Shown here: positions 8,258 to 16,206 of the stretch, piece by piece
Numbering within the stretch: position 1 is the stretch's first letter
Layout of the letters: each line of letters begins with the position of its first letter
Assembly: GCA_039028975.1 (NCBI GenBank)
Contig: JBCCHB010000185.1
Coordinates: 1-29,840, forward strand
Reading direction: 5' to 3'
Origin: JAHBNG01 sp039028975
Lineage (GTDB): Bacteria > Chloroflexota > Anaerolineae > Caldilineales > Caldilineaceae
Length of the DNA: 29,840 nt
The notes under the pieces: generated by a model
The model's input: the letters and a program-made list of their open reading frames with translations, nothing else
Database searches by the model: none
Told to the model about the DNA's origin: nothing
Made by a program: the position numbers and the translations under genes

Positions 8258-8734
8258 GACTTCATGTCACACCGGCGGGTTACACCAATGGCCGATTAGC
8301 TTCTATCGGCTCATCAGGCTCCAAGAGTTGGGGCAGAATTTTCCTGGAGGAGCATAGATTGTCGTTCTGCCGACAGACTTTGTGCTTTTTTTCACTATAC
8401 TATCAAAGGTAAATCCAACAAGGATTTTGTATGAAACACTTTAGAATTCCTAGTATTTGAGCCAGTTTTTCGTCAAGCCGTCATTTGTCATATGACCCAG
8501 GTCATTGGCGCTCTGGTGGCAAAAGATATATAACAAAAACAAGCGACTACCCACGACGTATCGGTCTGAAGAAAAGCTCGCTAGGATATTGAAAGGTACT
8601 GTTGGCGAATTGTTTGTGAAGTGAGCACGGCCCCATGCGACTATGCGCCAGAAACCGGCACGAGGCGTGCCTACTTCCACATCGTATGGGCATTTTTGAA
8701 TTCGCCAACAGTATCTTGAAAGTACAAATAAACC
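8258..8734. other. Non-coding stretch: intron 5' exon flank and MITE-like element
   Basis: No convincing gene lies here. Next to the intron's 5' boundary is a hairpin (GCCGAT 8291-8296, ATCGGC 8305-8310). On the plus strand a TATACT (8396-8401) precedes AAGGA and a nine-codon frame (ATG at 8431, MKHFRIPSI, stop), which could be a leader peptide or chance. From 8596 a palindromic insertion-like element runs almost to the start of the ABC ATPase gene. Confidence 0.5.
8596..8715. mobile_element. MITE-like element with terminal inverted repeats and 7-bp flanking repeats
   Basis: TACTGTTGGCGAATT (8597-8611) and its exact complement AATTCGCCAACAGTA (8699-8713) bound a segment of about 117 bp with no coding capacity. 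Direct repeats TTGAAAG flank it (8589-8595 and 8716-8722), as expected of a target-site duplication. Inner sequences also partly pair (GTGAAGTGAGCAC against GTGCCTACTTCCAC). This is the architecture of a small non-autonomous transposable element. The parent transposase is not in the window. It ends 12 bp or so before the TTGAAAG-spaced start of the ABC gene and so has probably displaced or replaced its promoter. Confidence 0.62.
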
Positions 8735-9454
8735 ATGACAGCAGTTGCGTCGATTCAACCAGAAGGTGACAAAATTTCTTCCATCATACAACTTCGTACG
8801 CTAAGCAAATCCTTTGTGGAGGGTGGAACCAACCGCACTGTGCTCGATGAACTCAATATGGAATTTCAGGAGGGAGAGTTTATCTGTTTGTTAGGAAAGT
8901 CGGGCAGTGGGAAGAGCACATTGATCAATCTGATTGCGGGATTGGATGCGCCATCCAGCGGTGAAGTCGTCATCAATCACCAAGGACAAGAGGTATCCAT
9001 TACTACCCTAAGTGAACGAAAACGTACTCTCTTTCGCCGCAACCATATTGGCATCGTCTTCCAATTTTTCAATTTAGTGCCCACATTGACAGTTCTGGAA
9101 AATGTAACGTTGCCTCTTGAATTGGCTGGTGCAGACAACAATTTGCAGGCCCAAGCCGCGTCCCTGCTAGAGCGAGTGGGGTTAGGTGACCGGCTTTCTA
9201 CCTATCCAGACAAACTAAGCGGTGGTGAGCAGCAGCGGGTAGCCATTGCACGAGCGCTGGCCCACGATCCCCTGCTCATATTGGCCGACGAGCCAACCGG
9301 AAACCTTGACGAAGAGACTGGTCAAGTTGTCCTCGGCTTACTGTTAGAACTCACCCGTGATGCAGGCAAAACCCTCATTATGGCGACCCATGCAACGGAT
9401 GTAGCTGAGCAAGCAAACCGAGTGCTCCATCTCGTCCAAGGCAAGCTGGTTTAA
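8735..9454 (+). CDS. ABC transporter ATP-binding protein (LolD/MacB/YbbA-like)
   Basis: This 239-residue cytoplasmic ATPase energises the FtsX-type permease downstream. Walker A is GKSGSGKST (54-62), the Q-loop is Q110, the signature LSGGEQQRV (161-169), Walker B LLILADEPTGNLD (180-192) and the switch His is H219. The EPTGNLD ending and short length are typical of the LolD/MacB/YbbA branch, which powers lipoprotein, peptide or hydrophobic compound export. There is no recognisable ribosome-binding site in the 20 bases before the ATG, and a MITE-like element lies immediately upstream. Confidence 0.93.
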   Translation: MTAVASIQPEGDKISSIIQLRTLSKSFVEGGTNRTVLDELNMEFQEGEFICLLGKSGSGKSTLINLIAGLDAPSSGEVVINHQGQEVSITTLSERKRTLFRRNHIGIVFQFFNLVPTLTVLENVTLPLELAGADNNLQAQAASLLERVGLGDRLSTYPDKLSGGEQQRVAIARALAHDPLLILADEPTGNLDEETGQVVLGLLLELTRDAGKTLIMATHATDVAEQANRVLHLVQGKLV

Positions 9455-9478
9455 TTTACGATTCACTATGAACCACTA

Positions 9479-9548
9479 ACTCTGGACCCTGGACTCTGGA
9501 CCCTGGACTCTGGACTTCCGACTCTGGACCACGGACTCTGGACCACTA
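9479..9548. repeat. Tandem heptamer repeat (five 14-bp units, ACTCTGG core)
   Basis: Five consecutive 14-bp units each begin ACTCTGG and end ACCCTGG, ACCCTGG, ACTTCCG, ACCACGG or ACCACTA. The array is therefore heptameric, with alternate heptamers nearly invariant. The sequence ACCACTAACT occurs at both edges. The array fills the gap between the ATPase and permease genes and stops 3 bases before the permease ATG, leaving no ribosome-binding site. A related CTCTGGACT array closes the window. Confidence 0.85.
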
Positions 9549-9551
9549 ACT

Positions 9552-12194
9552 ATGTTTTCATCAAAATCACTCAATCTATTTATTCGTCTCGCCTGGCGTC
9601 ATTCATGGCGGCGCCCATTGCAGAGCCTCTTTTTGGTGCTTGGTGTAGCCATCGGTGTAGCCATGATTGTGGCCATTGACCTAGCCAATGGTTCGGCTAG
9701 CCGAGCTTTTGAATTAGGGACCGAATCTGTTGCAGGCCGGGCCACCCATCAAGTCCTTGGTGGCCCAACCGGCCTGGATCAACAGGTCTATGTAGATCTC
9801 CGCCGCCAAGCCGACTTCCGGCAGAGTGCACCAGTGGTAGAAGAGTATGTGACGGCCATCGAGCTGGATATGCAGCCCATGCGCGTTCTTGGCGTGGATC
9901 CCTTTGCCGAATCACCCTTTCGCAGCTATCTGGGAACGAACGACAGCCAACGTGGTCAGGAAGGTGGGCCTCTCGCCTCCGCTGACTTTCTGACGGGATT
10001 GATGGCTCGCCCGAATACAGTGTTGATGAGCAAAACCGTTGCGGATCAGTATGGTCTCTCGGTAAGTGACGAGCTTACTATTCGTCGTTCCGGTACAACC
10101 CAAAAATTAGAGATCGTCGGTCTTCTTGACCCAGCTGACGAACTAAGCCGGCGGGGGCTAGATGGATTGTTACTTACGGATATCGGGACAGCTCAAGAAG
10201 TGCTGGACAAGGTAGGCCGTCTGACTCGCATTGATTTGATCATTCCCGATGGGCCTGAGCACGATACCCAGTTGGCAAAAGTAGAATCGATCTTGCCCCC
10301 TAGTGCACGAATTGAACGAGCGTCGGCCCGATCGGGTACAGTCGATGAGATGACGTCTGCCTTTCGCCTGAATTTAACTGCATTGAGTCTATTGGCCCTG
10401 GTGGTGGGTATGTTTCTCATCTATAACACTGTGACCTTTAGTGTCGTTCAGCGCCGGGCTATTTTGGGTAGTCTTCGTTCGTTGGGCGTTACGCGGCAAG
10501 AAATTTTTGGCTTAATTCTGGGCGAGGCGGCGCTACTTGGCCTGATTGGGACCCTCTTGGGTCTGGGATTGGGCGTTCTGTTAGGAACGGGGGCGGTCCA
10601 ATTGGTCACCCAGACGATCAATGATCTCTTCTTTGTGGTGGCTGTGCGTGAGATCGAGATTCCTTTCTTTACACTCGTAAAGGGAACCATTATTGGCATT
10701 CTGGCAGCCTTGATTGGGGCAGCTGTCCCAGCCTTGGAGGCCATGAGCGTGACGCCTGCCGGTGTAATGAAGCGCAGCAATATGGAGGAGCGCATGATGA
10801 AGCTCATGCCTCTATTGGCCATCTCTGGGCTTGGTTTATTGATTTTGGGTGGAGGGCTACTGATTCCTGAATGGAATCTGATTGTTGCCTTTTTTGGCCT
10901 CTTTGCCATTGTCGTCGGTTGTGCGCTGCTAACGCCAGGGCTAACCTTGCTGTTTATGCGCTCTATCAGTTGGCTGGTTGACAGAGTGACTGTCACGAGA
11001 CGGTCGGCAGGTGTGCTGGGTCGGATGGCCCCTCGTTATATTACCCGGGCACTAAGCCGCACATCTGTGGCTGTGGCAGCGCTTATGGTAGCGGTCAGCG
11101 TGATTATTGGCGTGGGCCTGATGATCAGCAGCTTTCGCACGACTGTAGAGCTGTGGTTGGAGGATATTCTGCAGGCCGACATCTTCATTACACCAGCAGC
11201 TTTGAATAATAGCCAAGATGTACGATTTGATCCCGAAATTTACCAGCAGCTGGCCACTTTTGATGGGGTTGACCATTCTGCCACTACCCGCCAGGTCAGG
11301 GTTGCTGCATTCTTATCGGGGAGCGACGAGGGGGGGCAGCGTGGTGACGCAACCCAGGTGAATCTTATTGCGCTTAACAGCGATGTCGCAGGGGAAAGTC
11401 GGCGCTATCATTCAGCAGTCGGTGACTGGGAAGAGACTTGGCAAGCGGTTCAAGAAGGCAGTATCATCATAAACGAACCCATGGCCCATCGTACTGAACT
11501 GGGTGTCGGCGATGAACTGTTGATACAGACCGATCAGGGCCGGAAGCGATTCCCAATTGTCGGTGTCTCGGTCTCCTTTGACGTCAACTCCACCGTCATT
11601 GTACATGATGCCGTCTATCGAAAGCTCTGGAATGATACGGAGATCTCCGGGGTTGCGCTCTTTGTGGAACCTGGGGTCGACGTGGACGAAAAAGTGACCG
11701 AAATCCGCCAAGTAATGGCTGGTAAGGCGGAGCTGGGTGTGCGGTCAAACAAAGGGTTGCGAGAAGAGGCATTGATTGTCTTTGATCGAACCTTTGCCAT
11801 TACGGTTGCCCTGCAGCTTTTGGCTACGCTGGTCGCATTTATTGGCATCCTTAGTACCCTGATGAGCCTGCAACTAGAGCGAACCAGAGAGATCGGCGTG
11901 TTGCGTGCCAATGGCATGACTCGTTTCCAGCTTTGGCGGCTCTCCCTGTTGGAAACCGGACTTATCGGTGGGACGGCCGGTCTCATTGCCATTCCTACAG
12001 GTCTCTTACTGGCATTGGTTCTTATCTATATCATTAACCTGCGTTCATTTGGTTGGACGTTGGAGATGCGGCTCCAGCCCCAGCAGTTCTATCAAGCGCT
12101 AGGCGTAGCCATCTTTGCCGCCCTGCTGGCAGGCATCTACCCTGCATGGCGGATGGGTCAAATTGAGCCGGCTCGGGCGCTACGGGCTGAGTAG
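9552..12194 (+). CDS. ABC transporter permease, double FtsX/MacB type (YbbP-like)
   Basis: This 880-residue membrane protein is the partner of the preceding ATPase. It has the duplicated FtsX layout. Half one has an anchor helix (about 24-46), an extracytoplasmic core (about 47-270) and three helices (about 275-297, 322-352, 375-397). Two further helices (about 418-470) link the halves. Half two has an anchor (about 504-530), a second extracytoplasmic core (to about 745) and three C-terminal helices (about 747-775, 798-826, 846-868). Ten helices in all match YbbP rather than MacB. The REIGVLRANGMTRFQ segment is the FtsX coupling loop. It likely moves lipophilic or peptide substrates at the outer membrane face; the cargo is unknown. 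Confidence 0.9.
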   Translation: MFSSKSLNLFIRLAWRHSWRRPLQSLFLVLGVAIGVAMIVAIDLANGSASRAFELGTESVAGRATHQVLGGPTGLDQQVYVDLRRQADFRQSAPVVEEYVTAIELDMQPMRVLGVDPFAESPFRSYLGTNDSQRGQEGGPLASADFLTGLMARPNTVLMSKTVADQYGLSVSDELTIRRSGTTQKLEIVGLLDPADELSRRGLDGLLLTDIGTAQEVLDKVGRLTRIDLIIPDGPEHDTQLAKVESILPPSARIERASARSGTVDEMTSAFRLNLTALSLLALVVGMFLIYNTVTFSVVQRRAILGSLRSLGVTRQEIFGLILGEAALLGLIGTLLGLGLGVLLGTGAVQLVTQTINDLFFVVAVREIEIPFFTLVKGTIIGILAALIGAAVPALEAMSVTPAGVMKRSNMEERMMKLMPLLAISGLGLLILGGGLLIPEWNLIVAFFGLFAIVVGCALLTPGLTLLFMRSISWLVDRVTVTRRSAGVLGRMAPRYITRALSRTSVAVAALMVAVSVIIGVGLMISSFRTTVELWLEDILQADIFITPAALNNSQDVRFDPEIYQQLATFDGVDHSATTRQVRVAAFLSGSDEGGQRGDATQVNLIALNSDVAGESRRYHSAVGDWEETWQAVQEGSIIINEPMAHRTELGVGDELLIQTDQGRKRFPIVGVSVSFDVNSTVIVHDAVYRKLWNDTEISGVALFVEPGVDVDEKVTEIRQVMAGKAELGVRSNKGLREEALIVFDRTFAITVALQLLATLVAFIGILSTLMSLQLERTREIGVLRANGMTRFQLWRLSLLETGLIGGTAGLIAIPTGLLLALVLIYIINLRSFGWTLEMRLQPQQFYQALGVAIFAALLAGIYPAWRMGQIEPARALRAE

Positions 12195-12209
12195 GCCGTT
12201 GGTCTGGTG

Positions 12210-12257
12210 GTAGGTCGGTAGGTCGGTAGGTCGGTTGGTGAGTCGACCTACCGACCT
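12210..12257. terminator. Strong hairpin between convergent genes, made of GTAGGTCG repeats
   Basis: Three tandem GTAGGTCG octamers (12210-12233) are followed, after a 10-base loop, by the exact complement of 14 bases: AGGTCGGTAGGTCG (12220-12233) pairs with CGACCTACCGACCT (12244-12257). It sits between the ends of two convergent genes and could end transcription in both directions. No T-run follows, so intrinsic termination is not certain; it may instead be one of the dispersed intergenic repeats. Confidence 0.55.
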
Positions 12258-12283
12258 GCAGACCTGCCTAACAGACCACGTTG

Positions 12284-14296
12284 CTATACAATCAGCATCT
12301 GCTCAATCTTATCCGCAACTTGACCCGCGGCAGGTGAATCACCACCGCCAAGCCGGATCTGATTGGATACTCGGCGTACGAGTCCTGGATTCACTTCTGC
12401 TAGATCCCGAGTTAGATCGAACCAGAGGCGGCTCAATTCTTGATTTTCATAAGTGGCTGCTGCAATGGCGATTTCTGCTGGGCTAGAGGTGCTGGACATA
12501 TGGCTTCCGTTACTCAATCCCAACTCTCGCCAAGCATTGATCCAATAGTATGAGAGCATGGGATTGATCAGCCCCCTCATCCGTGCCCAAAGCGGATCAT
12601 CCTCTTGAACAAGCTTGAAGAAAGCTTTGTAGTAGGGGCGAGATTGGCTGTAATCTCGATGAATTTGAGAGAGCTCTCCAGCCTTAACCGATGCATAAGA
12701 GGCCATGTACCAGCGTAGCTCCTCCAACGTAGCACCCATCTCACCATTGATAATGGCATCCCACTGTACCCGACAGGCAACCAAGTAACTACGGGCCGAC
12801 GCTGAAAAATCTTGGGAGCGTTGCAACATGGCCGTTTTGGAGATTGAGCGAGCTTTGTCCGCCGTTCTCTGAATGTTCTCTGGAACTGGTGCGATCTCGA
12901 TGTCTTGACAGATGGGCTGCATGACCGGGTCAGAAGCAAAGGGAATCTGACTCTGCCCTGGCAGAACGTACCGATCCTCATCCGCCAAAATCAGTTCCCG
13001 ATTTTCCAAATCAGTCAAAAGGCTTTCGATATAGTCCACCTGCTCCCGGTCATTGAGCAGAATAGACGCTAGCTCTGCTTCATCGATGGCTACACCTGCG
13101 TTGATGACAGCGTAGACAAAGCCAGACTCGGCACGATGAACAAAAGAGGCTTCACTGTCAATATCCTCTGCTAGCTGAACGGGTGCATGGACCGAAGCGA
13201 TTTCGCCGCCATAATCAAAGGCACGCTGCCGAAAACCCATCTGCCAAATCTGGCGCAGCGTCGTTTTACTACGAATTAATCCTTGGGATTCATAGCGCTC
13301 ACAGAGGTGTTCCAATAGTTCATCAGTGGTATGGTGCCCTGGCCGGTCCGTCAAGATCCGATAGATATCACGCAGCACATCACGACGAGTGTTGCGGTCC
13401 ACTCCTGTCATCTTAAGTCGACTGAGTATTTGCTGATATTGGGTGCGGAGAGAAACAGAGGTCTGGCCGGGCATCTCGTCGTGGGCAACAGGTAGCCCGG
13501 CCTGAATCATGGCTGGCAACTGCTCAGTTTGGCGCACCCATGGCTGCATATCCGTTTGCTCATAGACATTAAAGCCCAAGGGTGCAGCGTAAAGCTGCAG
13601 GTCCTTTAGAAAGAGATCCAGCAGATCATCATTTGTCTCTAGCCAGCTCTTAAATTGAGAAAAGCCGAAATTCGCCTCATTAAATGCAGAATCCATTAGC
13701 AGCATGGTCTGTTTTAGCTTGGCGGCTAAAATTGGCACTTCGCCCCGCTGTGCATGAACGCGCAGCGCTTTGGTCAGTAAGTTTCGGGCTGTTTCATTGT
13801 CCGGCCCGTGGTGATGTCCCATAGGCTCCACTGGGCTCAGCTCGCTAATCACGGACTCCAGATAAACAAACTCATCACATGCTTTGACCAACAATGGATG
13901 GGTCACATCCCGTGGTCCCAACCCCAAAGTATATCGGCTGTACTCACGAAGCTTTGAAACTAGAGGACCAAAATCGCTATCTCCGGAAACAATAACAAAG
14001 GTATTGATCTGTTCTCGGGTAATCGCTGTTTCAACAGCATCAAGAGCCATCCGAATATCGGCCCTATTTTTCCCAGCTCGTATGCTATAAATCTGGATCA
14101 GATCAACTGAATTGTTCATCAACTCCTCTCGATAACGAGAGAAGCGCCCCCAATCACCATAGGCCCGTTTGATAACTACCGGCCCTCGGCTTTTAAGATA
14201 TTCCATTAAAGGCGTCAGTTCAAAATCTAAAAATTCTTGTTCGGCCCATAAAGCCACGTTTTCAAAATCAATAAATACGGCTAACTGCTCACTCAT
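12284..14296 (-). CDS. NYN-domain (LabA/DUF88, PIN-like) protein with OST-HTH domain
   Basis: This 670-residue protein begins with a NYN/PIN-like nuclease fold (about 5-150). The acidic residues expected for metal binding are present: FIDFEN (D10), KNRADIRMALDA (D80) and VSGDSDF (D106, D108). Residues about 168-238 look like an OST-HTH/LOTUS domain, a fold linked to RNA binding, followed by two further winged-helix-like segments (about 285-365 and 375-465) and a helical C-terminus with no known family. NYN proteins are predicted RNases; a role in RNA processing or silencing is plausible but unproven. It is soluble, has no signal peptide, and is a lone gene convergent with the ABC exporter. 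Confidence 0.82.
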   Translation of the reverse strand: MSEQLAVFIDFENVALWAEQEFLDFELTPLMEYLKSRGPVVIKRAYGDWGRFSRYREELMNNSVDLIQIYSIRAGKNRADIRMALDAVETAITREQINTFVIVSGDSDFGPLVSKLREYSRYTLGLGPRDVTHPLLVKACDEFVYLESVISELSPVEPMGHHHGPDNETARNLLTKALRVHAQRGEVPILAAKLKQTMLLMDSAFNEANFGFSQFKSWLETNDDLLDLFLKDLQLYAAPLGFNVYEQTDMQPWVRQTEQLPAMIQAGLPVAHDEMPGQTSVSLRTQYQQILSRLKMTGVDRNTRRDVLRDIYRILTDRPGHHTTDELLEHLCERYESQGLIRSKTTLRQIWQMGFRQRAFDYGGEIASVHAPVQLAEDIDSEASFVHRAESGFVYAVINAGVAIDEAELASILLNDREQVDYIESLLTDLENRELILADEDRYVLPGQSQIPFASDPVMQPICQDIEIAPVPENIQRTADKARSISKTAMLQRSQDFSASARSYLVACRVQWDAIINGEMGATLEELRWYMASYASVKAGELSQIHRDYSQSRPYYKAFFKLVQEDDPLWARMRGLINPMLSYYWINAWRELGLSNGSHMSSTSSPAEIAIAAATYENQELSRLWFDLTRDLAEVNPGLVRRVSNQIRLGGGDSPAAGQVADKIEQMLIV

Positions 14297-14519
14297 TAGA
14301 GTCTCCTAATTGCCAGCAATGACCTTTGTTTCTATCAACCGCTCAGATAAAGTGGTTCATCAAGGGCCCGTGTGATTCACAGGATTGTCGTAGTGACAAG
14401 ATAGCTCTTGCCCTTATAACACCCACTTAAAATCCCCAAGAGACGGTAAAGTTTGAACCGTCGATATTCCAATTCTCTATCATGAGCATGGACCATTTAC
14501 ATATTATAAATGGTTAATT

Positions 14520-14529
14520 TACGATCGTA
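14520..14529. promoter_or_regulatory. Palindrome TACGATCGTA with a repeated half-site
   Basis: The perfect 10-bp palindrome TACGATCGTA is followed four bases later by GATCGTA (14533-14539), repeating one arm. Two-fold symmetry plus a repeated half in a divergent intergenic region suggests a regulator binding site. No regulator gene is nearby, so this is a weak call. Confidence 0.3.
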
Positions 14530-14768
14530 ACGGATCGTATTCAAAAGAGAATGCGCTGAAACTGAACCCAAGAGCAATGTCGATAAAGATTTTTTCGATG
14601 ACATCTCGCTACTTCCAACAACGCCTACTGCATAAAGCTGTATACAATCCACCTACAGAAAAAGTAGGCGAATCGATCATACCATAGTATTAGAGAATAA
14701 CACAGATTGAAAACGGAATATGACAGACCTATTCGATTACCAAAATATGAGGAATCTTTCGTACTTTA

Positions 14769-14777
14769 TGGTATACT
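14769..14777 (+). promoter_or_regulatory. Extended -10 promoter element (TGGTATACT)
   Basis: TATACT preceded by TG and one base matches an extended -10 element, which can work without a good -35; none is present. Initiation would fall near 14784, giving a leader of about 54 bases for the DUF3048 lipoprotein gene. Confidence 0.45.
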
Positions 14778-14837
14778 GTCGTTCAAAATAGTTGGCAATC
14801 ATCAGGAACAAAAGAAACTCAAGAAATCTTCTAGCTT

Positions 14838-16082
14838 ATGACATTGTTGAGTTGGACCAATTTACACCCTTCAGGCCATGGCCCATTGCGCTTGGCCTAT
14901 CATTTTTGTAACCCAGCCATACTTTTTCGCTGGATAACAAGCAAGAAAGCCCAATTTTTATGGTTCATCATGCTTGCTACATTTATCTTAGTTGCGTGTA
15001 GTGGCAACCGTGCAGAACCCACACCGACGCCAACCAAGACGCCCATCCAAGCTGCACAAGTGATTGTTGAAGCGACCCATACTTCACCGCCTCCAGAGCT
15101 CCCAACCCAAACAGCTACGCCCACTATCGTTGAACCCACATCGACCCCAACAGCTCTTCCTGACAATATTGCACCCTATACAGGCCTGACTGTTGATGAT
15201 GTCTCTAGATTACAGCAGCGCCCCATTATTGTCTGTATCAACAATGACACGGTAGGGCGGAATGCTCATTTTGGGCTAGGTTTGGCTGATATCGTTTATG
15301 AGTATATTGTTGACGGCTTCACCATAACTCGACTCACGGCTATTTACCATAGCCAGCATATTACACGGAGTGGCCCCGTACGGTCGGCTCGATTCCCTAA
15401 CGTCTGGATGGCCTATATGTACGATGGGGTTTTAGCCTGTTCCGGGGGGACGGATGAGATTCGGTATATTCTAAAGAATGAGGTCGCATTCCCTTATTTG
15501 GATGCCGATATAGATGATCCCACCAACAATCGCTACTTCCAAAGCCTGGGGACAGATTACCGGACGCGTATGCAAATCAGCACCGATGGCGTCTACCGAT
15601 GGTTGGCCGATACAGGTAAGTCAAGTGCAGGATGGTCCCGCTCGGGGTTTGAATATAGTCAGGATCCTCCCCCATCGGCAGGCAGTACAGCTACCATGCA
15701 GATCCGCTATCCAGGGGGCAACAGCGTTGAATGGCGTTATGACGCGAACCTGGGCGGATATCTACGATGGCAAGGTGGAGAACAACAGAATGATCCGGCC
15801 ACCAGCTCACCTATTCTGGCTAAAAATGTTATTGTGATGAGCGCCGTTCACGAAGAGACAGATATTGTTGAAGATAGCCTGGGCACCAAGAGCATCGATA
15901 TTCAACTCTACGGTTTTGGCGATTTACGTATCTTTAGAGACGGGCAAGTCTATGAAGGCACATGGCGTGCCGATCCAGAGAATCCTCCTCGTTGGCTTGG
16001 TCCCGGTGATGCGATTATTAAATTGAAGCCAGGTCAAAGCTGGATTCAAGTTGTACGCGATAGAGGCGAACTAAGTTACTAG
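14838..16082 (+). CDS. DUF3048 (YerB-like) lipoprotein
   Basis: This 414-residue protein has a hydrophobic segment (about 39-53) ending in a lipobox LVAC, so Cys54 is the likely lipidated residue and the protein is anchored outside the membrane. A Thr/Pro-rich spacer (60-105) follows. The DUF3048 N-domain starts near 110 and shows the family hallmarks RPIIVCINND, ADIVYEYIVDG, ITRLTAIY and SGPVRSAR; the C-terminal DUF3048 domain covers about 290-410. The family's biochemical role is not established. The 44 residues before the lipoprotein signal are unusually long, so the true start may be an in-frame TTG at residue 17 or 19; no clear ribosome-binding site decides it. It opens a same-strand run of surface protein genes. 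Confidence 0.85.
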   Translation: MTLLSWTNLHPSGHGPLRLAYHFCNPAILFRWITSKKAQFLWFIMLATFILVACSGNRAEPTPTPTKTPIQAAQVIVEATHTSPPPELPTQTATPTIVEPTSTPTALPDNIAPYTGLTVDDVSRLQQRPIIVCINNDTVGRNAHFGLGLADIVYEYIVDGFTITRLTAIYHSQHITRSGPVRSARFPNVWMAYMYDGVLACSGGTDEIRYILKNEVAFPYLDADIDDPTNNRYFQSLGTDYRTRMQISTDGVYRWLADTGKSSAGWSRSGFEYSQDPPPSAGSTATMQIRYPGGNSVEWRYDANLGGYLRWQGGEQQNDPATSSPILAKNVIVMSAVHEETDIVEDSLGTKSIDIQLYGFGDLRIFRDGQVYEGTWRADPENPPRWLGPGDAIIKLKPGQSWIQVVRDRGELSY

Positions 16083-16170
16083 TAAATCTCGGAATAAATA
16101 GCTGCACAGATAGATTCTGGCAATAAGTCCAGATAGTCAGCTATTATCTGTCTAAGGATTTACACCCAAC

Positions 16171-16182
16171 TGTACTAGTACA
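16171..16182. promoter_or_regulatory. 12-bp perfect palindrome TGTACTAGTACA before the LysM gene
   Basis: This perfect 12-bp palindrome lies 24 bp before the LysM gene start and just ahead of its ribosome-binding site (AGGAG, 16193-16197, nine bases from the ATG). Its position suits an operator or a 5'-leader element; no regulator is identified. Confidence 0.35.
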
Positions 16183-16206
16183 AACGCGCTTTAGGAGAAC
16201 CAAAAT

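Larger units (their letters stand above)
14297..14837. other. Divergent intergenic region with candidate promoter and operator
   Basis: These 541 bp separate the leftward NYN gene from the rightward lipoprotein gene. No open frame with coding features is seen. The stretch holds a palindrome with an adjacent repeated half, and an extended -10 promoter element for the rightward gene, both listed separately. A TTGTC-GTAGT-GACAA inverted repeat near 14385 is too short to call. Confidence 0.55.

Noticed and set aside
8431..8460. Nine-codon frame with a good ribosome-binding site and TATACT upstream
   Set aside because: Too short to support as a gene; no attenuator hairpin or regulated gene directly follows. 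Mentioned only as a possible leader.
9479..9548. Possible CRISPR array
   Set aside because: Units are 14 bp with no unique spacers and no cas genes; this is a heptamer tandem repeat.
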